Of a stretch of DNA of 64,000 bases, positions 43,900 to 52,455 are shown in pieces. The notes under the pieces were generated by a model, which worked only from the letters and a program-made list of their open reading frames with translations, made no database searches and was not told the DNA's origin. Origin of the DNA: Streptomyces scabiei 87.22 (GTDB lineage: Bacteria > Actinomycetota > Actinomycetes > Streptomycetales > Streptomycetaceae); contig NC_013929.1 of assembly GCF_000091305.1 (NCBI RefSeq), forward strand, positions 8,246,001 through 8,310,000, in the 5' to 3' direction. The position numbers were made by a program, and so were the translations under genes. The first letter of the stretch is position 1. Each line of letters opens with the position of its first letter.

Positions 43900-45129
43900 T
43901 CAGCCGCCGAACTCCTGCAGACCCTTCAGCGCCTGGTCCAGCAGGGCCTGACGGCCGTCCAGCTCACGCTGGAGCTTGTCTGCCTTGGCGTTGTTGCCCT
44001 GGGCGCGGGCCGCCTCGATCTGGCCGCGCAGCTTGTCCACGGCGGCCTGCAGCTGGCCCGTGAGACCGGCGGCACGGGCGCGGGCCTCCGGGTTGGTCCG
44101 GCGCCACTCCGCCTCCTCGGCCTCCTGGATGGCCCGCTCCACGGCGTGCATCCGGCCCTCGACCTTCGGGCGGGCGTCGCGCGGGACATGGCCGATGGCC
44201 TCCCAGCGCTCGTTGAGCGAGCGGAACGCGGCACGGGCCGACTTCAGATCCGTCACCGGAAGGATCTTCTCCGCCTCCCCGGCCAGCTCCTCCTTGAGCT
44301 TCAGGTTCTCCGACTGCTCCGCGTCCCGCTCGGCGAACACCGAGCTGCGGGCGGCGAAGAAGACGTCCTGGGCGCCGCGGAAGCGGTTCCACAGGTCGTC
44401 CTCGTGCTCGCGCTGGGCGCGGCCCGCTGCCTTCCAGTCGGCCATCAGCTCGCGGTAGCGCGCCGCCGTGGGACCCCAGTCCGTCGAGTTCGACAGGCTT
44501 TCGGCCTCCGCGACCAGCTTCTCCTTGGTCTTGCGGGCGTCCTCGCGCTGTGCGTCGAGCTGCGCGAAGTGGGCCTTGCGACGCTTGGAGAACGCCGAGC
44601 GGGCGTGCGAGAAGCGGTGCCAGAGCTCGTCGTCGGACTTGCGGTCCAGCCGGGGCAGACCCTTCCAGGTGTCCACCAGCGCCCGCAGCCGCTCACCGGC
44701 GGAGCGCCACTGGTCGGACTGGGCCAGCTCCTCCGCCTCGGCGACCAGGGCGTCCTTGGCGTGCCGGGCCTCGTCGGACTGCTTCGCCCGCTGCTGCTTG
44801 CGCTCCTCGCGGCGCGCGTCGACCGTCTCGACCAGCTTGTCCAGCCGCACCTTGAGCGCGTCCAGGTCGCCGACCGCGTGGTGCGCGTCCACCTGCTCGC
44901 GGATGTGGTCGATCGCGACCGATGCGTCCTTCGCCGACAGATCGGTGGTCTTCACCCGCTTCTCGAGGAGGCCGATTTCGACGACCAAGCCCTCGTACTT
45001 GCGCTCGAAGTAGGCCAGCGCTTCCTCGGGGGAGCCGGCCTGCCAGGAACCGACGACCTGCTCGCCGTCGGCCGTACGCACGTACACGGTCCCCGTCTCG
45101 TCGACGCGGCCCCACGGGTCGCTGCTCAC
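43900..45129 (-). CDS. DUF349 repeat protein
   Basis: A 409-residue, almost entirely helical and highly charged protein. At least three DUF349 repeats are visible, each with a W-x-x-A/P...R...L...W-K-x-x-G/P pattern (QWRSAGERLRALVDTWKGLP; DWGPTAARYRELMADWKAAG; DLKSARAAFRSLNERWEAIG) followed by D-D/R-L-W-x-R-F. The first ~35 residues form a small strand-rich piece (DPWGRVDETGTVYVRTADGEQVVG). The role is unknown; such proteins are thought to be RNA/ribosome-associated or coiled-coil scaffolds. GTG at 45129 follows GGAGGAGG closely, which decides the start. Convergent with relA. Confidence 0.88.
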   Translation of the reverse strand: MSSDPWGRVDETGTVYVRTADGEQVVGSWQAGSPEEALAYFERKYEGLVVEIGLLEKRVKTTDLSAKDASVAIDHIREQVDAHHAVGDLDALKVRLDKLVETVDARREERKQQRAKQSDEARHAKDALVAEAEELAQSDQWRSAGERLRALVDTWKGLPRLDRKSDDELWHRFSHARSAFSKRRKAHFAQLDAQREDARKTKEKLVAEAESLSNSTDWGPTAARYRELMADWKAAGRAQREHEDDLWNRFRGAQDVFFAARSSVFAERDAEQSENLKLKEELAGEAEKILPVTDLKSARAAFRSLNERWEAIGHVPRDARPKVEGRMHAVERAIQEAEEAEWRRTNPEARARAAGLTGQLQAAVDKLRGQIEAARAQGNNAKADKLQRELDGRQALLDQALKGLQEFGG

Positions 45130-45264
45130 AGCGCCTCCTCCACATGATGCCTGCAAGGGGCCTCAGCACCCCCGGGCATCGTCCACAGTTTCGTCACGGC
45201 CAACATAGGCGACCGGCGGGTTGCCTGTCCGCATCCCGCGCGACCGAAATTTCACCGTCGGTGG

Positions 45265-46107
45265 TCAGGACTTCTTGACAGTCGCCTTGTTGATCACGAC
45301 GGTCGCATTGGGCGTCCCATCACCCTGGCCGGTGTTCTCACCGGCCTTGGCGATCTTCGTCAGGACCTTCATCCCGGCCTTGGAGATGGTGCCGAACGGT
45401 GTGTAGTTGGCCGGAAGCGGACTGTCCTGGAAGACCAGGAAGAACTGGCTGCCGCCGCTGTTCTTGCCCTCGCCCGTCTGCCCGTTGAACTGGTTGGCCA
45501 TCGCGACCGTGCCCGCCGGGTACGTGTCGCCCTTCAGACGCGGGTCCTTGAGGTTCTCGTCCGGGATCGTGTAGCCGGGGCCGCCCATGCCGGTGCCCTG
45601 CGGGTCACCGCACTGCAGCACGTAGATGCCCTGCGTCGTCAGGCGGTGGCACTTGGTGTGGTCCAGGTAGCCCTTGTTGACCAGGAAGTCGAACGAGTTG
45701 ACCGTGTGCGGGGCCTTCGCCGCGTCCATCGTTATGGGGATGGAACCGCAGGTCGTCCGCAGATCCATCGTGTACGTCGCGGTCTTGTCGATCGTGATCG
45801 CGGGTTCCTTCTTGAAGGTGAGCTTCTCCACCTTGCCCGCGGCCGGCTTCTCGCACGGATCCGGCGCCTTGCTGGGGCTCGGCGAGGGGCTCTGCGACAC
45901 CTCCGCGCCCGCGTTGTCCTTCTTGTCGTCGCCCTTGAGCACGTCGGTCGTGTACAGCGCCACGCTGCCCACCAGGATCACACCGAGCACCGAGGCGATC
46001 ACGGCGTTGCGGACATGGGCCTTGCGCCGCGCGGACGTACGCCGCTGCTGCTGCCGCAAGAACTTCTCCCGGGCGAGCTGACGCCGCCGCTGATCCTGGC
46101 TGACCAC
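45265..46107 (-). CDS. Membrane-anchored peptidyl-prolyl isomerase (cyclophilin type)
   Basis: A 280-residue protein: a basic cytoplasmic N-terminus (residues 1-33), one span (AVIASVLGVILVGSVALY), a Ser/Pro linker (QSPSPSPSKAPDP) and a C-terminal cyclophilin domain with PHTVNSFDFLVNKGYLDHTKCHR, GTGMGGPGYTIPDE and GKNSGGSQFFLVFQDSPLP. The anchor places the isomerase outside the membrane, probably helping fold exported proteins. The gene is divergent from the MBL hydrolase gene; in M. tuberculosis the cyclophilin also lies between relA and hisS. Confidence 0.9.
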   Translation of the reverse strand: MVSQDQRRRQLAREKFLRQQQRRTSARRKAHVRNAVIASVLGVILVGSVALYTTDVLKGDDKKDNAGAEVSQSPSPSPSKAPDPCEKPAAGKVEKLTFKKEPAITIDKTATYTMDLRTTCGSIPITMDAAKAPHTVNSFDFLVNKGYLDHTKCHRLTTQGIYVLQCGDPQGTGMGGPGYTIPDENLKDPRLKGDTYPAGTVAMANQFNGQTGEGKNSGGSQFFLVFQDSPLPANYTPFGTISKAGMKVLTKIAKAGENTGQGDGTPNATVVINKATVKKS

Positions 46108-46277
46108 GGGGTTCTCTCCTCATACGTCTCGTCCGCCGACAGATCTGCCGCGCGTCCGTCGAGTCGACTGATTGCGTGTGACCCGTACCGTATATGGGTT
46201 CGCTGAGGAAACGGCAGCGCCGGTAGGCTCTGATCCACAGCAACCCACCACCCTCGTAGGCCACAAGAAGGACGATC

Positions 46278-46994
46278 GTGCTCATTGCCGGGTTCCCCGC
46301 CGGGGCCTGGGGGACCAACTGTTATCTGGTCGCCCCCGCCGCCGGTGAGGAGTGCGTGATCATCGACCCGGGCCACCAGGCCACCCAGGGAGTCGAGGAG
46401 ACGCTGAAGAAGCATCGGCTCAAGCCCGTCGCCGTCGTCCTCACCCACGGCCACATCGACCATGTGGCCTCGGTCGTCCCGGTGTGCGGCGCGCACGACG
46501 TGCCGGCCTGGATCCACCCCGAGGACCGGTACATGATGAGCGACCCCGAGAAGGCGCTCGGCCGTTCCATCGGCATGCCGCTCATGGGCGAGCTGACCGT
46601 GGGGGAGCCCGGTGACGTCAGGGAGCTGACCGACGGCTCGAAGCTGGAGCTGGCCGGGCTGGAACTGGCCGTCTCGCACGCGCCGGGCCATACCAAGGGG
46701 TCGGTGACCTTCCGGATGCCCGAGAACACGGAGATCCCCTCGGTGTTCTTCTCCGGGGATCTGCTGTTCGCCGGCTCCGTCGGACGCACCGACCTGCCCG
46801 GCGGTGACATGGCCGAGATGCTCGACTCGCTGGCGCGTGTGTGCCTGCCGCTCGACGACTCGACCGTGGTGCTGTCCGGCCACGGCCCCCAGACGACCAT
46901 CGGCCAGGAGCGCGCCACCAATCCGTATCTGCGGCAGGTGGCCGCCGGCGGCCAGGGAGCGGGTCCGACGACCCCTCCACGACGAGGAATGTGA
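46278..46994 (+). CDS. MBL-fold metallohydrolase (glyoxalase II-like)
   Basis: A 238-residue metallo-beta-lactamase-fold protein with LTHGHIDHVAS (H-x-H-x-D-H), the later ligand His in SHAPGHTKGSV, FFSGDLLFAGSVGRTDLPGGD and VLSGHGPQTTIGQE. The pattern matches the glyoxalase II/YcbL branch. The physiological substrate is unknown. GTG at 46278 after AAGAAGGA. A TAGGCT box (46224-46229) lies upstream. hisS starts 13 bases after the stop. Confidence 0.88.
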   Translation: MLIAGFPAGAWGTNCYLVAPAAGEECVIIDPGHQATQGVEETLKKHRLKPVAVVLTHGHIDHVASVVPVCGAHDVPAWIHPEDRYMMSDPEKALGRSIGMPLMGELTVGEPGDVRELTDGSKLELAGLELAVSHAPGHTKGSVTFRMPENTEIPSVFFSGDLLFAGSVGRTDLPGGDMAEMLDSLARVCLPLDDSTVVLSGHGPQTTIGQERATNPYLRQVAAGGQGAGPTTPPRRGM

Positions 46995-47007
46995 CGAGAG
47001 ACCTCCC

Positions 47008-48270
47008 GTGAGCACCTTTCAGGCCCCCAAGGGCACGTACGACCTGATCCCGCCGGACAGCGCCACGTACCTGGCCGTCCGCGAGGCCATCGCCGCCCCG
47101 CTGCGCGACTCCGGCTACGGCTACATCGAGACGCCCGGCTTCGAGAACGTCGAGCTGTTCGCCCGCGGGGTCGGTGAGTCCACCGACATCGTGACCAAGG
47201 AGATGTACGCCTTCGAGACCAAGGGCGGCGACCGGCTCGCCCTGCGCCCCGAGGGCACCGCCTCCGTGCTGCGCGCGGCGCTGGAGGCCAACCTGCACAA
47301 GACGGGCAACCTGCCGGTCAAACTCTGGTACTCCGGCTCGTACTACCGCTACGAGCGCCCCCAGAAGGGCCGTTACCGCCACTTCTCCCAGGTGGGCGCC
47401 GAGGCGATCGGTGCCGAGGACCCGGCGCTGGACGCCGAGCTGATCATCCTGGCCGACCAGGCGTACCGCTCGCTGGGCCTGCAGAACTTCCGCATCCTGC
47501 TCAACAGCCTGGGCGACAAGGAGTGCCGTCCCGTCTACCGGGCCGCGCTCCAGGACTTCCTGCGCGGCCTCGACCTCGACGAGGACACCCTGCGCCGGGC
47601 CGACATCAACCCCCTGCGCGTCCTCGACGACAAGCGCGAGGCGGTGCAGAAGCAGCTCGGGGACGCCCCGTTGCTGCGTGACTACCTGTGCGACGCCTGC
47701 AAGGCGTACCACGAGGAGGTCCGTGAGCTGATCACCGCGGCGGGCGTCGCCTTCGAGGACGACCTCAAGCTGGTGCGCGGCCTCGACTACTACACCCGTA
47801 CGACCTTCGAGTTCGTCCACGACGGTCTCGGCTCCCAGTCCGCGGTGGGCGGCGGCGGCCGCTACGACGGCCTCTCCGAGATGATCGGCGGCCCCGCCCT
47901 GCCGTCCGTCGGCTGGGCCCTCGGGGTCGACCGCACGGTCCTCGCCCTGGAGGCGGAGGGCGTCGCACTCGAACTCCCCGCCACCACCAGCGTGTACGCG
48001 GTCCCGCTCGGCGAGGAGGCCCGCCGCCTGCTCTTCGCCAAGGTCACCGAACTGCGCAAGGTGGGCATCGCCGCCGACTTCGCCTACGGCGGCAAGGGCC
48101 TCAAGGGCGCGATGAAGAACGCCAACCGCAGCGGCGCGCGCTACACGGTCGTGGCCGGGGAGCGCGACCTCGCCGAGGGTGTCGTCCAGCTCAAGGACAT
48201 GGAGTCCGGTGAGCAGGTCGCCGTCGGCGTGAACGAGATCGTGGCCGAACTGGAGGCCCGGCTCGGCTGA
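47008..48270 (+). CDS. hisS: Histidyl-tRNA synthetase
   Basis: A 420-residue class II synthetase. Motif 1 region ends VELFARGVGESTDIVTKEMY, motif 2 is RPEGTASVLRA...YRYERPQKGRYRHFSQVGAEAIG, the histidine-binding signature is LVRGLDYYTRTTFE, and motif 3 is PSVGWALGVDRTVLAL. The C-terminal anticodon domain ends VNEIVAELEARLG. GTG at 47008 gives the family start STFQAPKGTYDLIPP. It follows the MBL gene as in mycobacteria and ends with a strong terminator. Confidence 0.97.
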   Translation: MSTFQAPKGTYDLIPPDSATYLAVREAIAAPLRDSGYGYIETPGFENVELFARGVGESTDIVTKEMYAFETKGGDRLALRPEGTASVLRAALEANLHKTGNLPVKLWYSGSYYRYERPQKGRYRHFSQVGAEAIGAEDPALDAELIILADQAYRSLGLQNFRILLNSLGDKECRPVYRAALQDFLRGLDLDEDTLRRADINPLRVLDDKREAVQKQLGDAPLLRDYLCDACKAYHEEVRELITAAGVAFEDDLKLVRGLDYYTRTTFEFVHDGLGSQSAVGGGGRYDGLSEMIGGPALPSVGWALGVDRTVLALEAEGVALELPATTSVYAVPLGEEARRLLFAKVTELRKVGIAADFAYGGKGLKGAMKNANRSGARYTVVAGERDLAEGVVQLKDMESGEQVAVGVNEIVAELEARLG

Positions 48271-48281
48271 GTCGAACCCTT

Positions 48282-48322
48282 GTCGCCCCTGCCTCCCTGT
48301 ACGGGTGGCAGGGGCGACTTTT
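48282..48322 (+). terminator. Rho-independent terminator of hisS
   Basis: GTCGCCCCTGCC and GGCAGGGGCGAC form a perfect 12-bp stem with a 13-base loop, followed by TTTTAT. Confidence 0.9.
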
Positions 48323-48416
48323 ATGTCCAGCGAACGGTCCGGGCGCGAGGGTGTACGGCACAATGACCGTGCCCCAGCGGCCCCTTCGACGCTACGGAAT
48401 CGACGGAATCGACGTG

Positions 48417-49055
48417 ATGAGCAAGACGACAGTCAGGGACGTCTCGACCACCGACCGCGCACACACCGAGGCCCCTCGCACGGTGGGCGGCAGCCGCGCC
48501 TTCGCGATCCTGCTGCTGATCACCGGCGCGGCCGGGCTGCTCGCGTCCTGGGTCATCACGATCGACAAGTTCAAGCTGCTGGAGGACCCGAACTTCACGC
48601 CGGGCTGCAGTCTCAACCCGGTGGTCTCCTGCGGCAACATCATGAAGAGCGACCAGGCGTCCGTCTTCGGGTTCCCCAACCCGATGCTCGGGCTCGTCGC
48701 GTACGGCATCGTCATCTGTGTCGGTGTGAGCCTGCTCGCCCGGGCCACCTTCCCGCGCTGGTACTGGCTGACCTTCAACGCGGGCACCGCCTTCGGCGTC
48801 GGCTTCGTGACCTGGCTGCAGTACCAGTCGCTGTACAACATCAACTCGCTCTGCCTGTGGTGCTGCCTCGCCTGGGTCGCCACGATCCTGATGTTCTGGT
48901 ACGTCACCTCCTCCAACGTCCGCAACGGCTTCCTGCCCGCCCCCGGCTGGCTGAAGGGCTTCTTCGGCGAGTTCACCTGGGTCCTGCCCGTGATGCACAT
49001 CGGCATCATCGGCATGCTGATCCTGACCCGCTGGTGGGACTTCTGGACCAGCTGA
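48417..49055 (+). CDS. Vitamin K epoxide reductase (VKOR) family protein
   Basis: A 212-residue membrane protein with four to five spans. The active-site C-x2-C is in NSLCLWCCLAWVA and the loop cysteine pair is in FTPGCSLNPVVSCGNIM. Bacterial VKOR reoxidises DsbA-like proteins, passing electrons to quinone, and so supports disulphide formation in exported proteins. The start is uncertain: ATG at 48417 (MSKTTVRD) or ATG at 48363, 18 codons earlier; neither has a strong binding site. A cytoplasmic DsbA-type gene at 2460 is not its obvious partner. Confidence 0.9.
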   Translation: MSKTTVRDVSTTDRAHTEAPRTVGGSRAFAILLLITGAAGLLASWVITIDKFKLLEDPNFTPGCSLNPVVSCGNIMKSDQASVFGFPNPMLGLVAYGIVICVGVSLLARATFPRWYWLTFNAGTAFGVGFVTWLQYQSLYNINSLCLWCCLAWVATILMFWYVTSSNVRNGFLPAPGWLKGFFGEFTWVLPVMHIGIIGMLILTRWWDFWTS

Positions 49056-49110
49056 CGTCGGCTCCTCCGGGAGCGGCCGCCGGGCCGGCCGGACTGTCGG
49101 TGGCGTGACA

Positions 49111-49116
49111 TAGGGT
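49111..49116 (+). promoter_or_regulatory. -10 box for leaderless rarA
   Basis: TAGGGT ends 7 bases before the GTG at 49124 and no ribosome binding site precedes it, suggesting a leaderless mRNA. Confidence 0.45.
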
Positions 49117-49123
49117 TTTGCGT

Positions 49124-50479
49124 GTGGAGCCCGATCTGTTCACCGCCGCCGCAGAAGAACGCCAGGAGAAGGACCCGGCCGCCAGCCCCCTGGCCGTACG
49201 GATGCGTCCGCGCACCCTCGACGAGGTCGTGGGCCAGCAGCATCTGCTGAAGCCCGGCTCGCCCCTGCGCCGACTGGTCGGCGAGTCCGGCGGCGGACCG
49301 GCCGGCCCTTCCTCGGTGATCCTCTGGGGCCCGCCCGGCACCGGCAAGACGACCCTGGCGTACGTGGTCTCCAAGGCCACCAACAAGCGTTTCGTCGAGC
49401 TCTCCGCGATCACCGCCGGGGTCAAGGAGGTCCGCGCGGTCATCGAGGGCGCGCGCCGCGCCACCGGCGGCTTCGGCAAGGAGACCGTCCTCTTCCTCGA
49501 CGAGATCCACCGCTTCAGCAAGGCCCAGCAGGACTCCCTGCTCCCGGCCGTCGAGAACCGCTGGGTCACCCTGATCGCGGCGACCACGGAGAACCCGTAC
49601 TTCTCGGTGATCTCCCCCCTGCTGTCCCGCTCCCTCCTCCTCACCCTCGAACCCCTCACCGACGACGACCTGCGCGGCCTGCTGCGGCGCGCGCTGACCG
49701 ACGAGCGCGGCCTCAAGGGCGCCGTCACCCTCCCCGAGGACACCGAGGCGCACCTGCTGCGGATCGCGGGCGGCGACGCCCGCCGGGCACTGACCGCGCT
49801 GGAGGCCGCCGCCGGAGCCGCCCTGGACAAGGGGGAGGGCGAGATCGGTCTCCAGACCCTGGAGGAGACCGTCGACCGCGCCGCCGTGAAGTACGACCGC
49901 GACGGCGACCAGCACTACGACGTGGCCAGCGCCCTGATCAAGTCCATCCGGGGTTCGGACGTGGACGCCGCGCTGCACTACCTGGCCAGGATGATCGAGG
50001 CCGGCGAGGACCCCCGGTTCATCGCCCGCCGGCTGATGATCTCCGCCAGCGAGGACATCGGCCTGGCCGATCCGAACGCCCTGCCCATAGCCGTCGCCGC
50101 CGCCCAGGCCGTCGCCATGATCGGCTTTCCCGAGGCCGCGCTCACCCTCAGCCACGCCACCATCGCCCTCGCCCTGGCCCCGAAGTCGAACGCCGCCACG
50201 ACGGCCATCGGCGCCGCCATGGAGGACGTGCGCAAAGGCCTGGCCGGTCCCGTGCCCCCGCACCTGCGGGACGGGCACTACAAGGGCGCGGCCAAACTGG
50301 GCCACGCCCAGGGATACGTGTACCCGCACGACCTCCCCGAAGGGATCGCCGCCCAGCAGTACGCGCCGGACGAGATCCAGGGGCGGGAGTACTACGCCCC
50401 GACCAGGCACGGAGCCGAGGCCCGGTACGCCGACGCGGTGGAGTGGACCAGGAAGAACCTCGGTCGGAAGCAGTCCTGA
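49124..50479 (+). CDS. rarA: Replication-associated recombination protein A (RarA/MgsA)
   Basis: A 451-residue AAA+ ATPase of the clamp-loader-like RarA family: PLAVRMRPRTLDEVVGQQHLL, Walker A LWGPPGTGKTTLA, Walker B VLFLDEIHRFSKAQQD, sensor 1 IAATTENPYFSVISPLLSRS. The C-terminal part has SALIKSIRGSDVDAALHYLARMIEAGEDPRFIARRL and the end PDEIQGREYYAPTRHG, typical of RarA tetramerisation domains. It acts at stalled replication forks. The GTG at 49124 (VEPDLFTAAAEER) fits a -10 box 7 bases upstream. Confidence 0.95.
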   Translation: MEPDLFTAAAEERQEKDPAASPLAVRMRPRTLDEVVGQQHLLKPGSPLRRLVGESGGGPAGPSSVILWGPPGTGKTTLAYVVSKATNKRFVELSAITAGVKEVRAVIEGARRATGGFGKETVLFLDEIHRFSKAQQDSLLPAVENRWVTLIAATTENPYFSVISPLLSRSLLLTLEPLTDDDLRGLLRRALTDERGLKGAVTLPEDTEAHLLRIAGGDARRALTALEAAAGAALDKGEGEIGLQTLEETVDRAAVKYDRDGDQHYDVASALIKSIRGSDVDAALHYLARMIEAGEDPRFIARRLMISASEDIGLADPNALPIAVAAAQAVAMIGFPEAALTLSHATIALALAPKSNAATTAIGAAMEDVRKGLAGPVPPHLRDGHYKGAAKLGHAQGYVYPHDLPEGIAAQQYAPDEIQGREYYAPTRHGAEARYADAVEWTRKNLGRKQS

Positions 50480-50487
50480 ACCCCCTG

Positions 50488-50782
50488 TAGACTCCTCCCA
50501 GTGCTGCGTCCCGTGTCCGGCTCCGGTCGGCGCCTCAGGCGGGACATCCAGCCGGATCTTCACGATCCAGGAGCGTCGCGCACCGTCGTAGGTGTCGCGG
50601 GCCGCCCACCACCACTCGGAGTTCCGGGACCGGTCGGTGGGCCGTTCGTGTGCTGCACGTATGTGCCCAGACCAGGGGAGCGGCTACCCGACAGGTCCCG
50701 AGCGGACCCGACGGGATTCCCCGGCTGCGGATGCGACCTCCCGTAACCCTGAGGCAGCCGAATTGAAGGAAAAGGAAAAGAA
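50488..50782 (+). promoter_or_regulatory. rpsD promoter and long leader
   Basis: TAGACT at 50488-50493 is a good -10 box but no clear -35 precedes it. A start near 50500 would give rpsD a leader of about 280 bases with several GC-rich potential stems. Ribosomal protein S4 is a known translational autoregulator in other bacteria, so this leader is a candidate S4-binding control region. No gene is seen in it. Confidence 0.4.
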
Positions 50783-51397
50783 GTGGCGAACCAGTCCCGC
50801 CCCAAGGTCAAGAAGTCGCGTGCCCTCGGCATCGCGCTGACCCCGAAGGCCGTCAAGTACTTCGAGGCCCGCCCCTACCCGCCGGGTGAGCACGGCCGCG
50901 GCCGCAAGCAGAACTCGGACTACAAGGTCCGTCTGCTGGAGAAGCAGCGTCTGCGCGCACAGTACGACGTGTCCGAGCGTCAGCTCGTCCGCGCCTACGA
51001 GCGTGCCTCCAAGGTCCAGGGCAAGACCGGTGAGGCCCTGATCATCGAGCTGGAGCGTCGTCTCGACGCCCTGGTCCTGCGTTCGGGCATCGCCCGCACG
51101 ATCTACCAGGCCCGCCAGATGGTCGTCCACGGCCACATCGAGGTCAACGGCCACAAGGTCGACAAGCCGTCCTTCCGCGTCAAGCCGGACGACGTCGTCA
51201 TGGTCCGTGAGCGCAGCCGCCAGAAGCCGCTGTTCGAGGTCGCCCGCGAGGGTGGCTTCGCCGCGGACGGTGAGACCCCCCGCTACCTGCAGGTGAACCT
51301 CAAGGCCCTGGCGTTCCGCCTGGACCGCGAGCCCAACCGCAAGGAAGTTCCGGTCATCTGCGACGAGCAGCTCGTCGTCGAGTACTACGCCCGCTGA
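50783..51397 (+). CDS. rpsD: 30S ribosomal protein S4 (zinc-free form)
   Basis: A 204-residue S4. The S4 RNA-binding domain is around RLDALVLRSGIARTIYQARQMVVHGHIEVNGHKVDKPSFRVKPDD. The N-terminus (MANQSRPKVKKSRALGIALTPKAVKYFEARPYPPGEHGRGRK) lacks the four zinc cysteines, so it is the C-minus type. S4 nucleates 30S assembly. AAGGAAAAGGAAAAG precedes the GTG at 50783. A GC hairpin follows the gene. Confidence 0.97.
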   Translation: MANQSRPKVKKSRALGIALTPKAVKYFEARPYPPGEHGRGRKQNSDYKVRLLEKQRLRAQYDVSERQLVRAYERASKVQGKTGEALIIELERRLDALVLRSGIARTIYQARQMVVHGHIEVNGHKVDKPSFRVKPDDVVMVRERSRQKPLFEVAREGGFAADGETPRYLQVNLKALAFRLDREPNRKEVPVICDEQLVVEYYAR

Positions 51398-51444
51398 TCC
51401 CCTCCCAGGGTCTTCGACGGTCGTAGGACACACGCACCGAGCGT

Positions 51445-51490
51445 CAGCCCGTCGTCCCCCCGCCCTTGTGGCGGGCGGGGCGGCGGGCTC
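51445..51490 (+). terminator. GC-rich hairpin after rpsD
   Basis: AGCCCGTCGTCCCCCCGCCC can pair, with a few mismatches, with GGGCGGGGCGGCGGGCT around TTGTGGC. It lies about 48 bases after the rpsD stop. Confidence 0.6.
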
Positions 51491-51626
51491 TCGCCTTCCC
51501 GTGGCGGAGTGGCACCGAGGGCGTGCCGATAGGCATTAATGCGGTACTGAGCGATCGCTGCGGCGCGATAGGCTCGGGACACGAGTTTCCGACGTTCAGG
51601 CATGTTCCAGGGAGCGGGTGCAGACA

Positions 51627-52073
51627 GTGTCCGGTGGAGAGGTGGCCGGGATCCTGGTGGCCGTCTTCTGGGCGATCCTGGTCTCCTTCCTCGCCGTCGC
51701 GCTGGCGAGGCTGGCCCAGACGCTCAGGGCGACCACCAAGCTCGTCGCGGACGTGACCGACCAGGCCGTCCCCCTCCTCGCCGACGCGTCCACCGCGGTG
51801 CGTTCCGCGCAGACCCAGATCGAGCGGGTCGACGCCATCGCGTCGGACGTCCAGGAGGTCACGTCGAACGCCTCGGCGCTCTCCACGACCGTCGCGTCCA
51901 CCTTCGGCGGCCCCCTCGTCAAGGTCGCCGCCTTCGGCTACGGCGTACGCCGGGCCATGGGCGGCCGCCGGGAGGGCGAGTCCGCCGAGGAGCGGCGTCG
52001 TACCGTGATCGTGGGACGCACCGTCGCGGGCCCCCGCCGGAGCAGGCGTGACACCCGTGGAAAGAAGGACTGA
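51627..52073 (+). CDS. DUF948 membrane-anchored protein
   Basis: A 148-residue protein with one N-terminal span (VAGILVAVFWAILVSFLAVALARL) and a long helix of heptad-like repeats (QTLRATTKLVADVTDQAVPLLADASTAVRSAQTQIERVDAIASDVQEVTSNASALS), the DUF948 pattern. The tail is basic. GTG at 51627 is preferred because GGGAGC lies 12 bases upstream; GTG at 51618 is too close to it. It precedes the next small gene and alaS, a grouping I recall from other Streptomyces. Role unknown. Confidence 0.75.
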   Translation: MSGGEVAGILVAVFWAILVSFLAVALARLAQTLRATTKLVADVTDQAVPLLADASTAVRSAQTQIERVDAIASDVQEVTSNASALSTTVASTFGGPLVKVAAFGYGVRRAMGGRREGESAEERRRTVIVGRTVAGPRRSRRDTRGKKD

Positions 52074-52080
52074 CCGAGCG

Positions 52081-52455
52081 ATGTTCCGCCGTACGTTCTG
52101 GTTCACCACAGGGGTCGCCGCCGGAGTGTGGGCCACCACCAAGGTCAACCGCAAGCTCAAGCAGCTCACCCCGGAGCACCTCGCCGGCCAGGCCGCGCAC
52201 AAGGCGGTCGAGGCGGGCCACAGGCTCAAGGACCGGGCGGTCGGCTTCGCGCTCGACGTCCGCGACAACATGGCCCGGCGGGAGGCCGAACTCGGCGAGG
52301 CACTCGGCATCGAGGCCGATCCCGACCGCCACCCGGAACTGCCCGCCCCGAGGCGTGTCGTCGCCATCGAGAACAGCAACCCCCCGAAGTACAGCAGGAA
52401 TCCGAGGTACGTCGACAGCTCGTCGTACCCGCACAACCGGAATGAGGACCACTGA
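52081..52455 (+). CDS. DUF6167-like small protein
   Basis: A 124-residue protein beginning MFRRTFWFTTGVAAGVWATTKVNRKLKQLTPEHLA, a short hydrophobic segment followed by a helical region, and ending in a polar, asparagine/serine/proline-rich tail. I associate this pattern with DUF6167. It starts 7 bases after the DUF948 gene and its stop overlaps the alaS ATG by one base (TGATG), so the two small proteins and alaS form an operon. Function unknown. Confidence 0.7.
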   Translation: MFRRTFWFTTGVAAGVWATTKVNRKLKQLTPEHLAGQAAHKAVEAGHRLKDRAVGFALDVRDNMARREAELGEALGIEADPDRHPELPAPRRVVAIENSNPPKYSRNPRYVDSSSYPHNRNEDH

